A model generated the notes under the pieces. It did not search any database, was not told the DNA's origin, and was given only the letters and a program-made list of their open reading frames with translations. Positions 1-7,109 of a stretch of 20,391 nucleotides of DNA are shown in pieces. The DNA comes from Acidobacteriaceae bacterium (GTDB lineage Bacteria; Acidobacteriota; Terriglobia; Terriglobales; Acidobacteriaceae), in contig JAUTWY010000324.1 of NCBI GenBank assembly GCA_030838305.1, positions 1 through 20,391 of the forward strand, read 5' to 3'. The position numbers and the translations under genes are program-made. Every line of letters begins with the position of its first letter. Position 1 is the first letter of the stretch.

Positions 1-34
1 CCCAATCTATGAATCTTGTGTTGTTGGCGGACTC

Positions 35-1261
35 ATGACGCTAAGAGAAGGTTCTTCGTGGCTGACCGCCCGCCGCCTCCGCGCGCACGCCTTCATCCTT
101 GCGCTCTGCCTCTGGTCGGTCTACCTATGGAATATGGCCACGCCGGGCCTGCTCGACCGCGCCCGCAACCTCAAAGGAACTGACTTTCTTCATTTCTATA
201 CTCTGGGCACGCTTGCTGTTGCTCACCGCGGCGTCGATCTTTATAACCTGCCAGTGCAATCCGCACTCTCGGCGCAACGTATTCCGGAGGCCGCGAGCAT
301 CGTCTATCTGCCGCTGTACCCACCACAGGTTTCACTCTTCTTCGCGCCTCTTGCGCTCCTCCCTTATGGGTTTGCGCTAATCGTTTGGCTCGGCTTAAGT
401 TCGCTGATCTACGGACTGTGTTGCTACGCAGTCTGGAAAGCCTGCCCCGCCTTGCGTATCCACGGCATCACCGTGTTCATTCTCGCAATCGCATTTCCCG
501 CTTTCTGGCACCTGATCGCCTGGGGACAAACCTCCGCCTTGGCTCTTGCCTTTTTTACGCTCGCCTTTTTTGCCCTTCGCGGCGAGCGTGAATTCCTCGC
601 CGGGCTGGCTCTTGGATGCCTCATCTTCAAGCCTCAACTAGTCATTGCCCCGGCAGTCGTATTTTTCGCCACACTTCGCTTGAAGGTCATCGCCGGTGCG
701 ATCCTCTCAGCCGCCGCCCAATTGACTGCAGCTTACCTCTCCTACGGCCCTGACCCCCTTCGCGACTGGATACGCGCGCTACTCAACCTGCGCAATCGGC
801 TGCCGCTGCTGGAACCGCGACTTTACCAAACTCATTCTCTGCGAACCTTCTGGACCATGCTCCTCCCCTGGCCTTCGGTCTCTCTGGCCCTCTACCTCAT
901 CACAGCGCTGCTGATCTCTGCGATTACGATCTCATGCTGGCGAAGTCCCCTTCCTCTCCCTTTGCGCCATTCCGCGCTCCTACTCGCCACCGTTCTTCTA
1001 GCCCCGCACCTCACCGTGTATGACCTCATCATTCTCGCGCCTGCTTTCCTCCTGCTCTCGGACTGGATTGTCACGGAGCCTTACGACTCAGCCACGCCTA
1101 CTCTCACCCTCCTCCTCTACCTTGCCTTCGCACTCCCCCTGCTTGGCCCCCTCGCCCGCTGGACACACCTCCAGCTTTCCGTCCCCGTGATGGCCGCTAT
1201 TTTGTATGGGATATGGAACCTCGGCAGGAAATCAGTTCCGGTTCTAAACTCAGTGCTTTGA
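35..1261 (+). CDS. GT87 (DUF2029) family integral membrane glycosyltransferase
   Basis: Polytopic membrane protein of 408 residues with about ten hydrophobic segments, a usual size for the GT87/DUF2029 family of polyprenyl-phosphate-sugar-dependent (mannosyl)transferases. Family-like signs are an Asp-Phe pair in the first extracytoplasmic loop (KGTDFLHFY, residues 47-55; D50 would be the candidate catalytic acid), GQTS at 164-167, FKPQL at 198-202, and a late helix preceded by LAPHLTVYDL. It would add a sugar to a lipid- or cell-surface-linked acceptor on the outer face of the membrane; donor and acceptor cannot be read from the sequence. The ATG at 35 is the only start codon available in the window, but the frame stays open to base 2 without a stop, so the true start could lie upstream of the window. 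No strong Shine-Dalgarno site precedes it. Its stop is 2 bp from the convergent esterase stop. Family call fairly secure, substrate unknown. Confidence 0.8.
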   Translation: MTLREGSSWLTARRLRAHAFILALCLWSVYLWNMATPGLLDRARNLKGTDFLHFYTLGTLAVAHRGVDLYNLPVQSALSAQRIPEAASIVYLPLYPPQVSLFFAPLALLPYGFALIVWLGLSSLIYGLCCYAVWKACPALRIHGITVFILAIAFPAFWHLIAWGQTSALALAFFTLAFFALRGEREFLAGLALGCLIFKPQLVIAPAVVFFATLRLKVIAGAILSAAAQLTAAYLSYGPDPLRDWIRALLNLRNRLPLLEPRLYQTHSLRTFWTMLLPWPSVSLALYLITALLISAITISCWRSPLPLPLRHSALLLATVLLAPHLTVYDLIILAPAFLLLSDWIVTEPYDSATPTLTLLLYLAFALPLLGPLARWTHLQLSVPVMAAILYGIWNLGRKSVPVLNSVL

Positions 1262-1263
1262 AT

Positions 1264-2115
1264 CTATGGCCCGAACAAAAACTGCAGCGCCTCAGGAAAG
1301 CGCTCCGCCCAAGCCCCTTCGCTGTGTCCAGCTCCATCTTTGATCACCAGCCGCAATCGCTTCTCACTCAGCACCGCTCTCCGGAAGATGGCCGCTAATT
1401 CCCGTACATCGTCCACCACCGTCCGGTCCCGCTCCGCACTTCCAGCCTCGGCGGTCCCGGCGGCAAGGTAAATTCGCTCCGGCCAAATCCTCGCCGCCCG
1501 GCTCTCCTTGATCGCCTGCCGGTTCGACGCCCACAACGACGGACTCTCCAGCAGCAACCGTCCAAACACTCCGGGCCGCACCATCGCTGTATACAGCGCG
1601 ATCAGCGCTCCCAGCGACGATCCACCCAACCCCGTATTCTCCGGGCTGGTTGCGACGCGATAGCTTTGTTCCACAAAGGGCATCACTTCTTTCATCAGAA
1701 AATCCGGATAGCGCTGCCCCTGCACTCGCAGCATCACAGGATACATCGAGCGATGCGGCATGTACTCGCGCAGCCGGTCTTTGCCCGCATTATCTAACCC
1801 GACCACAATCATCGGAGGCACCGTGCCTTGGCGAATCAGTCGATCTGCCGTTTCATCGACCTGCCACTCAACCCCAGTGAAAGAGGCCGATGCTTCAAAC
1901 AGATTCTGGCCATCATTCAAATACAGCACCGGGTAATGCCGTTCAGAATTGTCGGCGTCGTCGTACCCCGCCGGCAACCACACTCGCAGAAAACGCGTAT
2001 TGCGAAAAATACGGCTGCGGAATTCATGCAGCCGCAAGTCGCCCACCGCCCCGCCGGCATGAATTACCGCAGGAGTAGTCGCGTTCCCATCATTGATTGT
2101 CTGGATTTTTTCCAT
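1264..2115 (-). CDS. Alpha/beta-hydrolase, putative esterase (esterase D/Fes-like)
   Basis: 283-residue cytoplasmic alpha/beta-hydrolase with no signal peptide. It follows the putative-esterase (PF00756, enterochelin esterase/esterase D-like) pattern: an N-terminal beta-sandwich-like part with RVWLPAGYDD (45-54) and YPVLYLNDGQNLF (61-73), then the nucleophile elbow GSSLG at 165-169 with S167 as nucleophile, and a C-terminal GAGHSEGAW with H264 as the likely catalytic histidine. The acid is probably one of the aspartates between them. Members hydrolyse acyl or siderophore esters or act on S-formylglutathione; the substrate here is not determinable. It is the most downstream gene of the long minus-strand run, 105 bp after VKOR, and that gap holds a hairpin repeat, so co-transcription is uncertain. 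Start is an ATG with no clear ribosome-binding site. Confidence 0.85.
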   Translation of the reverse strand: MEKIQTINDGNATTPAVIHAGGAVGDLRLHEFRSRIFRNTRFLRVWLPAGYDDADNSERHYPVLYLNDGQNLFEASASFTGVEWQVDETADRLIRQGTVPPMIVVGLDNAGKDRLREYMPHRSMYPVMLRVQGQRYPDFLMKEVMPFVEQSYRVATSPENTGLGGSSLGALIALYTAMVRPGVFGRLLLESPSLWASNRQAIKESRAARIWPERIYLAAGTAEAGSAERDRTVVDDVRELAAIFRRAVLSEKRLRLVIKDGAGHSEGAWAERFPEALQFLFGP

Positions 2116-2173
2116 TCGACAACGATTTTCGCTGGAGTGACTTGTCTATCTGGACCTTCCATTGGCCTTGAGG

Positions 2174-2237
2174 GGCGCGGCTTTCAGCCGCGCCGTAATC
2201 GCCCTCCTGGGAAACGGGCTTTAGCTCCTGAGGCCCG
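2174..2237. repeat. GC-rich double-hairpin intergenic repeat, copy 1
   Basis: A perfect 9-bp inverted repeat with a 3-base loop (arms 2174-2182 and 2186-2194) is followed by a second imperfect hairpin, CGGGC at 2215-2219 pairing with GCCCG at 2233-2237. The second half, reading GGGCTTTAGC then CCTGAGGCCC with one base between, recurs almost unchanged at 11580-11600. The TAA stop of the VKOR gene (2221-2223) lies inside the repeat, so the last residues of that protein are repeat-encoded. There is no T-run after either hairpin on the minus strand, so this is not a canonical intrinsic terminator. Confidence 0.6.
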
Positions 2238-2688
2238 CTGCTCTCGCCTTCACCACCCCAGCCAAAACCGCGATCCCGGCAATCATCGCTAACGAACTCA
2301 AACACAAAATGCACCAGGTCCCCAGCACATATCCCTCAATATAAGTCAGATACAGCGCGAACCCCAATCCCCCGACAGCCGCCACCAGCAACCGCGTCGG
2401 AGTCTCCGTCCGCGTCCGGTAACGCGTCGCCAGCAGGAGAAGCAACCCGTATCCCACAACTCCAATCCCCGCCACTGGAATTCCCATCAAACGCGAATAC
2501 TCACTCCGGTTCACAATGTCGCAATTGAACTTCTCCCCAACATCGCAGAATGCCGACACCGACTTCGCATAGTGGCGCTGCAACGAAACCGCCGACACCG
2601 CAACTCCCGCCAGAGCTAGAACGGCAATTGCAACAAAGAGCCCTCGATTGCCTTTCGAAGAAACCCCCGCCGCACTCGCCGTATCCAT
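2221..2688 (-). CDS. Vitamin K epoxide reductase (VKOR) family membrane protein
   Basis: Small four-to-five-helix membrane protein of the bacterial VKOR family, the DsbB-like quinone reductase that reoxidises a thioredoxin-like partner during disulfide formation on the periplasmic side. All four redox cysteines are visible, numbering from the ATG used here: the loop pair C48 and C56 (FCDVGEKFNCD), and the active-site CxxC at 126-129 (TWCILC). The SRLMGIPVAGIG stretch after the loop cysteines is typical of the family. A GTG at 2701-2703 overlapping the upstream stop would add five residues. I prefer the ATG at 2686-2688 because AGGGAAAGG lies a few bases in front of it. The gene follows the membrane-anchored thioredoxin-like gene directly, and the pair is the split form of the VKOR-thioredoxin fusions known from cyanobacteria. 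The C-terminal few residues are encoded by a hairpin repeat. Confidence 0.9.
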   Translation of the reverse strand: MDTASAAGVSSKGNRGLFVAIAVLALAGVAVSAVSLQRHYAKSVSAFCDVGEKFNCDIVNRSEYSRLMGIPVAGIGVVGYGLLLLLATRYRTRTETPTRLLVAAVGGLGFALYLTYIEGYVLGTWCILCLSSLAMIAGIAVLAGVVKARAAGLRS

Positions 2689-2699
2689 TGCCCTTTCCC

Positions 2700-3125
2700 T
2701 CACGGCAAAACACAGCCAGTCTTATCGCTCAACTCCTCCATCGGAAAGACACCTTCGATGGGCTTGTTTGCGCCAAACTGCCAGCTCGGAAATAGCTTCA
2801 CTCCAGCCGAAGTGCAAGCCGGCGCGAGTTCATGCGAGTCTTTGATCGCACACTCCACGTAGGGGACGTATTGAAACGCTTTCCCGAACATTGCCTTCTG
2901 GTCGGCGCAATGTGGACACCAGTAGAGCCCATACATCGTCGCCTGCTTCGAGGCCAGGCACTTGGCGAATCCATCGTACTTGTGATTATTGTGGTACCAG
3001 AATCCCGCATACGCCAAAATAAGCACTCCCACAATTCCAGCCCATATCAGGCGCTCCCGCGAGGGCGAGGTCGCCTCGGGCTCTCCCACGCGCTTTATCC
3101 GCCGCTTTCGCCGTTCTTCCGACAT
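2700..3125 (-). CDS. Membrane-anchored thioredoxin-like protein, VKOR partner
   Basis: 141 residues: a basic cytoplasmic N-terminus (1-25), one transmembrane helix (about 26-45) and a compact thioredoxin-like domain placed outside the membrane. The redox motif is YWCPHC with C70 and C73, followed by DQKAMFG. The cis-proline region is VKLFPSWQFG (P114 by my count, within one residue). Extra cysteines lie at about 56, 92, 104 and 138. The spacing MYGLYWCPHCADQK... VECA... CTSAGVKLFPSW closely resembles the C-terminal thioredoxin-like domain of cyanobacterial VKOR fusions (established family pattern, recognised from memory). It would oxidise secreted substrate proteins and be reoxidised by the VKOR encoded immediately downstream. 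Its TGA stop overlaps a possible GTG start of VKOR, so the two are very likely co-translated. The lipid kinase gene ends 39 bp upstream. Confidence 0.87.
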   Translation of the reverse strand: MSEERRKRRIKRVGEPEATSPSRERLIWAGIVGVLILAYAGFWYHNNHKYDGFAKCLASKQATMYGLYWCPHCADQKAMFGKAFQYVPYVECAIKDSHELAPACTSAGVKLFPSWQFGANKPIEGVFPMEELSDKTGCVLP

Positions 3126-3164
3126 GATCCCCTTCCCGCGCGAACAACTTTTTATATCACGAGC

Positions 3165-4067
3165 TCAAGCCACTACGTTCAGCGCTCCGGAGAGCACGTT
3201 CAGCTCTTCGCAGTGCAGCGTCAGCACTTCCCCATCCACCATCACATCGACGGGCGCGCCCAAATCGAACTCCACCCGCTTCACCGCTTTTCGTTCGGCC
3301 AGCGGATGCTCAATGTGCGTGCCGTCATAAAGTTTGGGCAAATTCCGCATCAGCCCCAAACGCCCAATCGCCCCCCAGCGGACATATTCAATCAGCCCGC
3401 TGTTTACCTCGGCCTTAGGCGCGATCATCATGGTCCCGCCGGTAAACTTGCTGTTATTGAAAGTGAGAAAAAGACAGCGCCGCCGGTCGAATTCGGTCTC
3501 CCCGTCGACCCGCACTGGGAAAGGCCGCCGATGCAAACGCGCCAGTCCCAGAAAAATTGAAATGATGTATCCCAATTCTCCCTGCCCGCTGAATCGCCGC
3601 GCCCGCAACGTCGCGACATCGGCGGGAAACCCAACACTCAGCAAATTGATGTAGTGGATGGCCCCGCCGCGGTGCCGCAAACGCAACACGTCGCAGGGCT
3701 GAATTCGTCCCGCAATCAATGACTCGATCGCGTGCTCAACTCCACGATCGCTGAAATCACGGAGAAAAGAATTCCCCGTTCCAAGGGGCAGGAACCCCAA
3801 CGTCGGACGATCCCCCGCACTCGCCTCCGGGAAAAGACCATTCACCACTTCATAAGAAGTTCCGTCCCCGCCCACCGCAATGAACCTTTTTTGGCCGCGC
3901 CCGTAAGCCTCGCGCGCGATCCGCGTAGCATCTCCTGCACCCTTGGTCTCAGCCACATGCACCGCGAGTCCGCCCGCCCGCAGCCGCTCCAGCGCCGAAC
4001 TCAGCGTCTTGTGGCCGCGCCCGCCCCCTGCCGCGGGATTCACGATGGCTAAATAGGATTGGTTCAC
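3165..4067 (-). CDS. Diacylglycerol kinase family lipid kinase (YegS/DgkB-like)
   Basis: 300 residues, the usual length of bacterial diacylglycerol/ceramide-kinase-like lipid kinases (DAGK_cat). Motifs in order: the N-terminal NPAAGGGRG (10-18), the nucleotide-binding GGDGT at 66-70 within FIAVGGDGTSYEVVNG, and PLGTGNSF at 94-101. The C-terminal half has the beta-rich pattern of the family (MMIAPKAEVNSGLIEYV, and DVMVDGEVL near the end). It would transfer the gamma-phosphate of ATP to a lipid hydroxyl. Diacylglycerol is the default guess, but the family also phosphorylates other lipid alcohols, so a product of the neighbouring lipid genes is possible. Start is a GTG (4065-4067) preceded closely by GGAAGAG. 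A tandem 19-bp repeat lies between this gene and the upstream acyl-adenylating enzyme. Confidence 0.88.
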   Translation of the reverse strand: MNQSYLAIVNPAAGGGRGHKTLSSALERLRAGGLAVHVAETKGAGDATRIAREAYGRGQKRFIAVGGDGTSYEVVNGLFPEASAGDRPTLGFLPLGTGNSFLRDFSDRGVEHAIESLIAGRIQPCDVLRLRHRGGAIHYINLLSVGFPADVATLRARRFSGQGELGYIISIFLGLARLHRRPFPVRVDGETEFDRRRCLFLTFNNSKFTGGTMMIAPKAEVNSGLIEYVRWGAIGRLGLMRNLPKLYDGTHIEHPLAERKAVKRVEFDLGAPVDVMVDGEVLTLHCEELNVLSGALNVVA

Positions 4068-4100
4068 GCTCTTCCAGCAAACTGTAACGTAGATCGCACG

Positions 4101-4143
4101 CTTTTCTCCGCAAACTCCGCGGCATTTCTCCGCAAACTCCGCG
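4101..4143. repeat. Tandem 19-bp direct repeat, purine-rich on minus strand
   Basis: The 19-mer TTTCTCCGCAAACTCCGCG occurs exactly twice (4103-4121 and 4125-4143, period 22). On the minus strand it reads CGCGGAG...GCGGAGAAA. It sits in the 109-bp gap between the acyl-adenylating enzyme and the lipid kinase. Two other intergenic stretches (about 7057-7107 and 8825-8880) have the same CGGAG/CGAAGG-rich character and look like relatives in one dispersed family. Confidence 0.7.
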
Positions 4144-4176
4144 ATAAGTCTTTTGATGGAAAGCTTAACCGGCGGC

Positions 4177-5886
4177 TCACAACCGCACCACAGCTCCCCG
4201 CTCCACAGTCTTGCCGATCTCCTCCGCCAGCGGCTGGCGCTTGATCTTCATCGACGCAGTCCGCGGAAAATCCTTTTCCCAGATCACGTATCCGCCAAGG
4301 CGCTTGAAATCCGCCAATCGCCGGTTGCGCATTCCCATCTCTCCCAGCAACTTGCTGTCGAAACGCTGATTCTGCTCCAGCCGCAGCACCACTACCAGCA
4401 TCTCCCGCCCCAGTCCTTGCTGCGGCCACACATAGTTCGCCGCAAACACACAAAACTCTTTCACCGGCAACCCGTCAAATACCGCTTCAATGTCCTCGGG
4501 ATAAATGTTCTTCCCGCCTTCGGTAACGATCATGTTTTTCTTCCGCCCGAACAATTGAAGATGGCCGCTGTTGTCAAAGCGACCCAGATCGCCCGTCAGC
4601 AGCCATCCTTCAACGATCGTCTCCAGCGTCAACCCGGGATCGTCCAAATAATGCGACATCACCGTCTTGCTCCGTGCCGCGATTTCCCCAATACCTTCCT
4701 GATTCGGGCTCAGCACACGCAGTTCCACGCCAGGGAGCGGCTTGCCCACCGTATCCGCGCGAAAGGGCTTCAGATCGTTCAACGTCAGCGCCGTGCCCGC
4801 CTCTGTCAGCCCATATCCATTCACCACCGGAACTCCCAGATCGTAGAAAAACTGCATCGTCGAAGGCTCCATAAAAGCTCCGCCGGTGATGAGTGCGAGC
4901 AGTTCTCCGCCAAAAGCGCGATGAACTTGCGGCAGCAACATGCGGCTCACTTTAGGCCGCGGTCGGCGTCGCGTCAGCATTTTGTTGAGTGCAATCATCC
5001 GATTCAGTATCGCCCGCTTCCACGAGGGCAGTTCGTCGAACTTCGCACGCACCCCGCGCTCCAGGTTCTTGACGATCATTGGTACCAGCGCCACATAAGT
5101 GATCCGGTAGCGTACAAACGCGTCACGCACAAATTCCGGACGCAGCGTCCGCAAATGCACCACGCACGCCCCGCACACGAACGGCCCGATGAATCCCACC
5201 ATGAAATCAATCGCATGATTTGTTGGCAAAATGCTCAAATACCGGACCCCGGGCCAGAACGGATACCACGCCGTCAGCGCACGGCACTGCTCTAGATAAT
5301 TCTCGTGCGTCAACACGCATCCCTTCGGTCGTCCACCCGTTCCCGACGAATACACGATGCACGCCACATCTTCCCGCTGCCGCATCACAAAATCGGGTTC
5401 GCCCTTGCGTTTGAAATCCTCCCAACGGAATCCGCCGGACAGGTCTGCTCCCAACGGAGCCTCTGTCACTAGCACTAGCTTCGCCTTGATGTTGTGAAAT
5501 TCCGGCGATTGCGTGATCGCCCGCCATAGGTGATACTCAGCCACCAAGACCTTGGCCTTGGAATGCTCGAGCAATTGCAACTGCTCTTCCGCCGTCAGCT
5601 TGTAATCCAGAGGAACCAGCACGCCGCCGCTGTAAAAAACAGCATAGGCGGAAATCAGCCACTTCGACTGATTCGTCATTAGGACCGCCGCGCGGTCTCC
5701 AGCGTCGAACTCGGCATCCTCGAGCGCCCGGGCCAAGGGCAGGCTGATTTCTTTGAAGTCGGAATAGGTAAGCCGCGTCTTTTCCCGGTCGCGGTCGGCT
5801 TCGATCAGGCAGGTTTCACTGCCGAAACGGTCCAGAGCGTCGCGCAACGCCGCGCCCAGACAGCTATATTTTTGGAGATCGAGCAT
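4177..5886 (-). CDS. Acyl-adenylating enzyme (fatty acyl-CoA/ACP ligase), ligase 1
   Basis: 569-residue ANL-superfamily enzyme that activates a carboxylic acid, most likely a fatty acid, as acyl-AMP and passes it to CoA or a carrier protein. Visible core motifs: P-loop YSSGTGGRPKG (179-189), the VNGYGLTEAGTAL region with YGLTE at 358-362, TGD at 431-433, the hinge stretch LFGRKKNMIVTEGGKNIYPEDIE (445-467), and a C-terminal TASMKIKR supplying the catalytic lysine. All key residues are present, so it should be active. The gene begins 22 bp after the acyl carrier protein gene, which suggests that ACP is its acyl acceptor, as in fatty acyl-AMP ligase/ACP pairs. That is inference; an ordinary acyl-CoA synthetase remains possible. 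Start is an ATG without a strong ribosome-binding site, consistent with translation coupled to the ACP gene. Confidence 0.87.
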   Translation of the reverse strand: MLDLQKYSCLGAALRDALDRFGSETCLIEADRDREKTRLTYSDFKEISLPLARALEDAEFDAGDRAAVLMTNQSKWLISAYAVFYSGGVLVPLDYKLTAEEQLQLLEHSKAKVLVAEYHLWRAITQSPEFHNIKAKLVLVTEAPLGADLSGGFRWEDFKRKGEPDFVMRQREDVACIVYSSGTGGRPKGCVLTHENYLEQCRALTAWYPFWPGVRYLSILPTNHAIDFMVGFIGPFVCGACVVHLRTLRPEFVRDAFVRYRITYVALVPMIVKNLERGVRAKFDELPSWKRAILNRMIALNKMLTRRRPRPKVSRMLLPQVHRAFGGELLALITGGAFMEPSTMQFFYDLGVPVVNGYGLTEAGTALTLNDLKPFRADTVGKPLPGVELRVLSPNQEGIGEIAARSKTVMSHYLDDPGLTLETIVEGWLLTGDLGRFDNSGHLQLFGRKKNMIVTEGGKNIYPEDIEAVFDGLPVKEFCVFAANYVWPQQGLGREMLVVVLRLEQNQRFDSKLLGEMGMRNRRLADFKRLGGYVIWEKDFPRTASMKIKRQPLAEEIGKTVERGAVVRL

Positions 5887-5908
5887 TGAAGAACGAATTC
5901 GATTCTTT

Positions 5909-6151
5909 CTAGAGTCTGGCCTGAATCTTCCCTGCTAGCGTGCGGAAATCGGACACTCCTTGCAATTCATAATCCGGAAGCTCCACGTGAAAATGATTTT
6001 CCAGCTCGGTCAGAAGATCGAGAGTCTGCAAGCTGTCAATTCCCAGTGTCTTGAAAAAGTCGTCGTCCGGACGCAACTTCTCCCGCGGCACCTTGAAGTG
6101 CGCCGCAGCGAGCGTCAGTATTTCGTCAAGCGTCTTTTCTGCAGTAGCCAT
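5909..6151 (-). CDS. Stand-alone acyl carrier protein
   Basis: 80 residues, acidic, with the four-helix ACP pattern. The phosphopantetheine attachment site is the serine of LGIDSLQTLDLL (S40 by my count). This is the only carrier protein in the window. It lacks the usual fatty-acid-synthesis neighbours (fabD, fabG, fabF), so it is probably a dedicated carrier for the lipid locus around it, lying between a crotonase and an acyl-adenylating enzyme. GAGGA lies about four bases before the ATG and supports this start. The call as a carrier protein is secure; its acyl cargo is not known. Confidence 0.92.
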   Translation of the reverse strand: MATAEKTLDEILTLAAAHFKVPREKLRPDDDFFKTLGIDSLQTLDLLTELENHFHVELPDYELQGVSDFRTLAGKIQARL

Positions 6152-6219
6152 CTGTCCTCTATGTTTCCACCAGCCAGCGATTTGTGATTCCGACGGCTTC
6201 CAACCGCGTCTGCTCCATC

Positions 6220-6250
6220 TCGGTACTCGGTGCTAGGTACCAGGTACTCC
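6220..6250. repeat. Short degenerate tandem repeat (GGTACT/GGTACC units)
   Basis: The unit CGGTACT/CGGTGCT/AGGTACC/AGGTACT repeats about four times with a period of 7-9 bases between the crotonase stop and the ACP gene. It is a small low-complexity tract with no evident binding-site logic, and probably an intergenic simple repeat. Confidence 0.45.
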
Positions 6251-6251
6251 C

Positions 6252-7046
6252 CTACGGCAGATAAGGCTGAGCATCCGTACTCTCCACAAACTTCCGCAAC
6301 CCCGCTTCCACAGCCGGCCGCGCAAACAACTCGCAAAACATATCAATCTCCACCCGCAACTCCTCATGCGGAATCGGCTTGATAAATCTCTTCGCCGCCG
6401 CGGCCGTCCCGCGGTCAAACTTCCGCAATTGCGCCGCAGTCGCCCGTGCAGCCCGCAGCGCCTCGCCTTCGCCCACCACCTGGCTCGCCAGCCCAATCTG
6501 CTGCGCCTTGGTGGCGTTGATACTTCGTCCCGTCAACAAGAGATCCCTGACCACGGCGTTGCCCAAGTCCCGTTTCAGCCGAGGAATCCCGCCAAAGCCC
6601 GGAATCAATCCCAGCCTCAATTCTGGAAAGCAAAACCGCGCCATCTTGTCGGCAATGATCAAATCGCAAGCCAGCGCCAGCTCGAAGCCTCCCCCAAACG
6701 TCACGCCATGCACCGCCGCAATCGTCGTCAACGGCGCAGCATCAATCAGATTCAAGACGCGATGAATCCGCTCCAGAAAATCCCGCACACCCCTGGCAGC
6801 CGCCGCCTTCTCCATTGCCTGCGACCGCTGATACAGTTCGCGCAAATCGGCTCCCGCGCAAAATCCTGCCTTCAGCTCGCTATGAATGATGAGCGCGTGC
6901 GCCTCAGACTGCATGACCTGTAAAGCCGTAGCAAATTTCTCCAACCCCTCAAGCGCCACCGATCCCAATTCGTTACAAGGCGCGCGGTGCAAAGCTAGCT
7001 CAATCACACCATCAGTGAGAATCCAAGATAAAGCGCTCTCGCTCAC
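6252..7046 (-). CDS. Enoyl-CoA hydratase/isomerase (crotonase) family protein
   Basis: Crotonase-fold enzyme of about 264 residues, the usual family length. Numbering from the GTG used here, the oxyanion-hole region is AGFCAGADLREL (60-71). Both catalytic glutamates of a hydratase are kept: E122 in TFGGGFELALACDL and E142 in FCFPELRLGLIPGFGG. It could hydrate or isomerise an enoyl thioester, on CoA or on the neighbouring ACP. The frame extends upstream to a TTG at 7079, but the sequence encoding those first residues is a dispersed purine-rich repeat (about 7057-7107), so I prefer the GTG at 7044-7046, preceded by GGAAGG ten bases upstream. The following ACP gene is 100 bp away; ligase 2 ends 63 bp upstream of this start. 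Confidence 0.88.
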   Translation of the reverse strand: MSESALSWILTDGVIELALHRAPCNELGSVALEGLEKFATALQVMQSEAHALIIHSELKAGFCAGADLRELYQRSQAMEKAAAARGVRDFLERIHRVLNLIDAAPLTTIAAVHGVTFGGGFELALACDLIIADKMARFCFPELRLGLIPGFGGIPRLKRDLGNAVVRDLLLTGRSINATKAQQIGLASQVVGEGEALRAARATAAQLRKFDRGTAAAAKRFIKPIPHEELRVEIDMFCELFARPAVEAGLRKFVESTDAQPYLP

Positions 7047-7056
7047 CGCACACCGA

Positions 7057-7107
7057 CCTTCCGCATTTCCTTCGTGCAACTTAGTGTCCTTCGTGGTTCT
7101 CCGCCTT
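7057..7107. repeat. Dispersed CACGAAGGA-type purine-rich repeat
   Basis: On the minus strand the stretch contains CACGAAGGA twice, 19 bases apart, flanked by GGCGGAG and GCGGAAGG. It lies between ligase 2 and the crotonase and reads into the open frame upstream of the crotonase. I recall repeats of this type (runs of CACGAAGGACACGAAGG) as common intergenic elements in Acidobacteriota and some other phyla; this was not checked here. Confidence 0.55.
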
Positions 7108-7109
7108 CC

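Noticed and set aside
2174..2194. Strong hairpin as an intrinsic terminator for VKOR
   Set aside because: No T-run follows the stem on the minus strand; better explained as a dispersed repeat that recurs at 11538-11603.
2832..3560. 242-residue plus-strand frame
   Set aside because: Antisense to both the thioredoxin-like and lipid kinase genes, which have clear motifs.
4153..5295. 380-residue open frame on the plus strand
   Set aside because: It lies antisense to ligase 1, whose frame has all ANL motifs; the His/Gln/Arg-rich composition is typical of shadow translation in GC-rich DNA.
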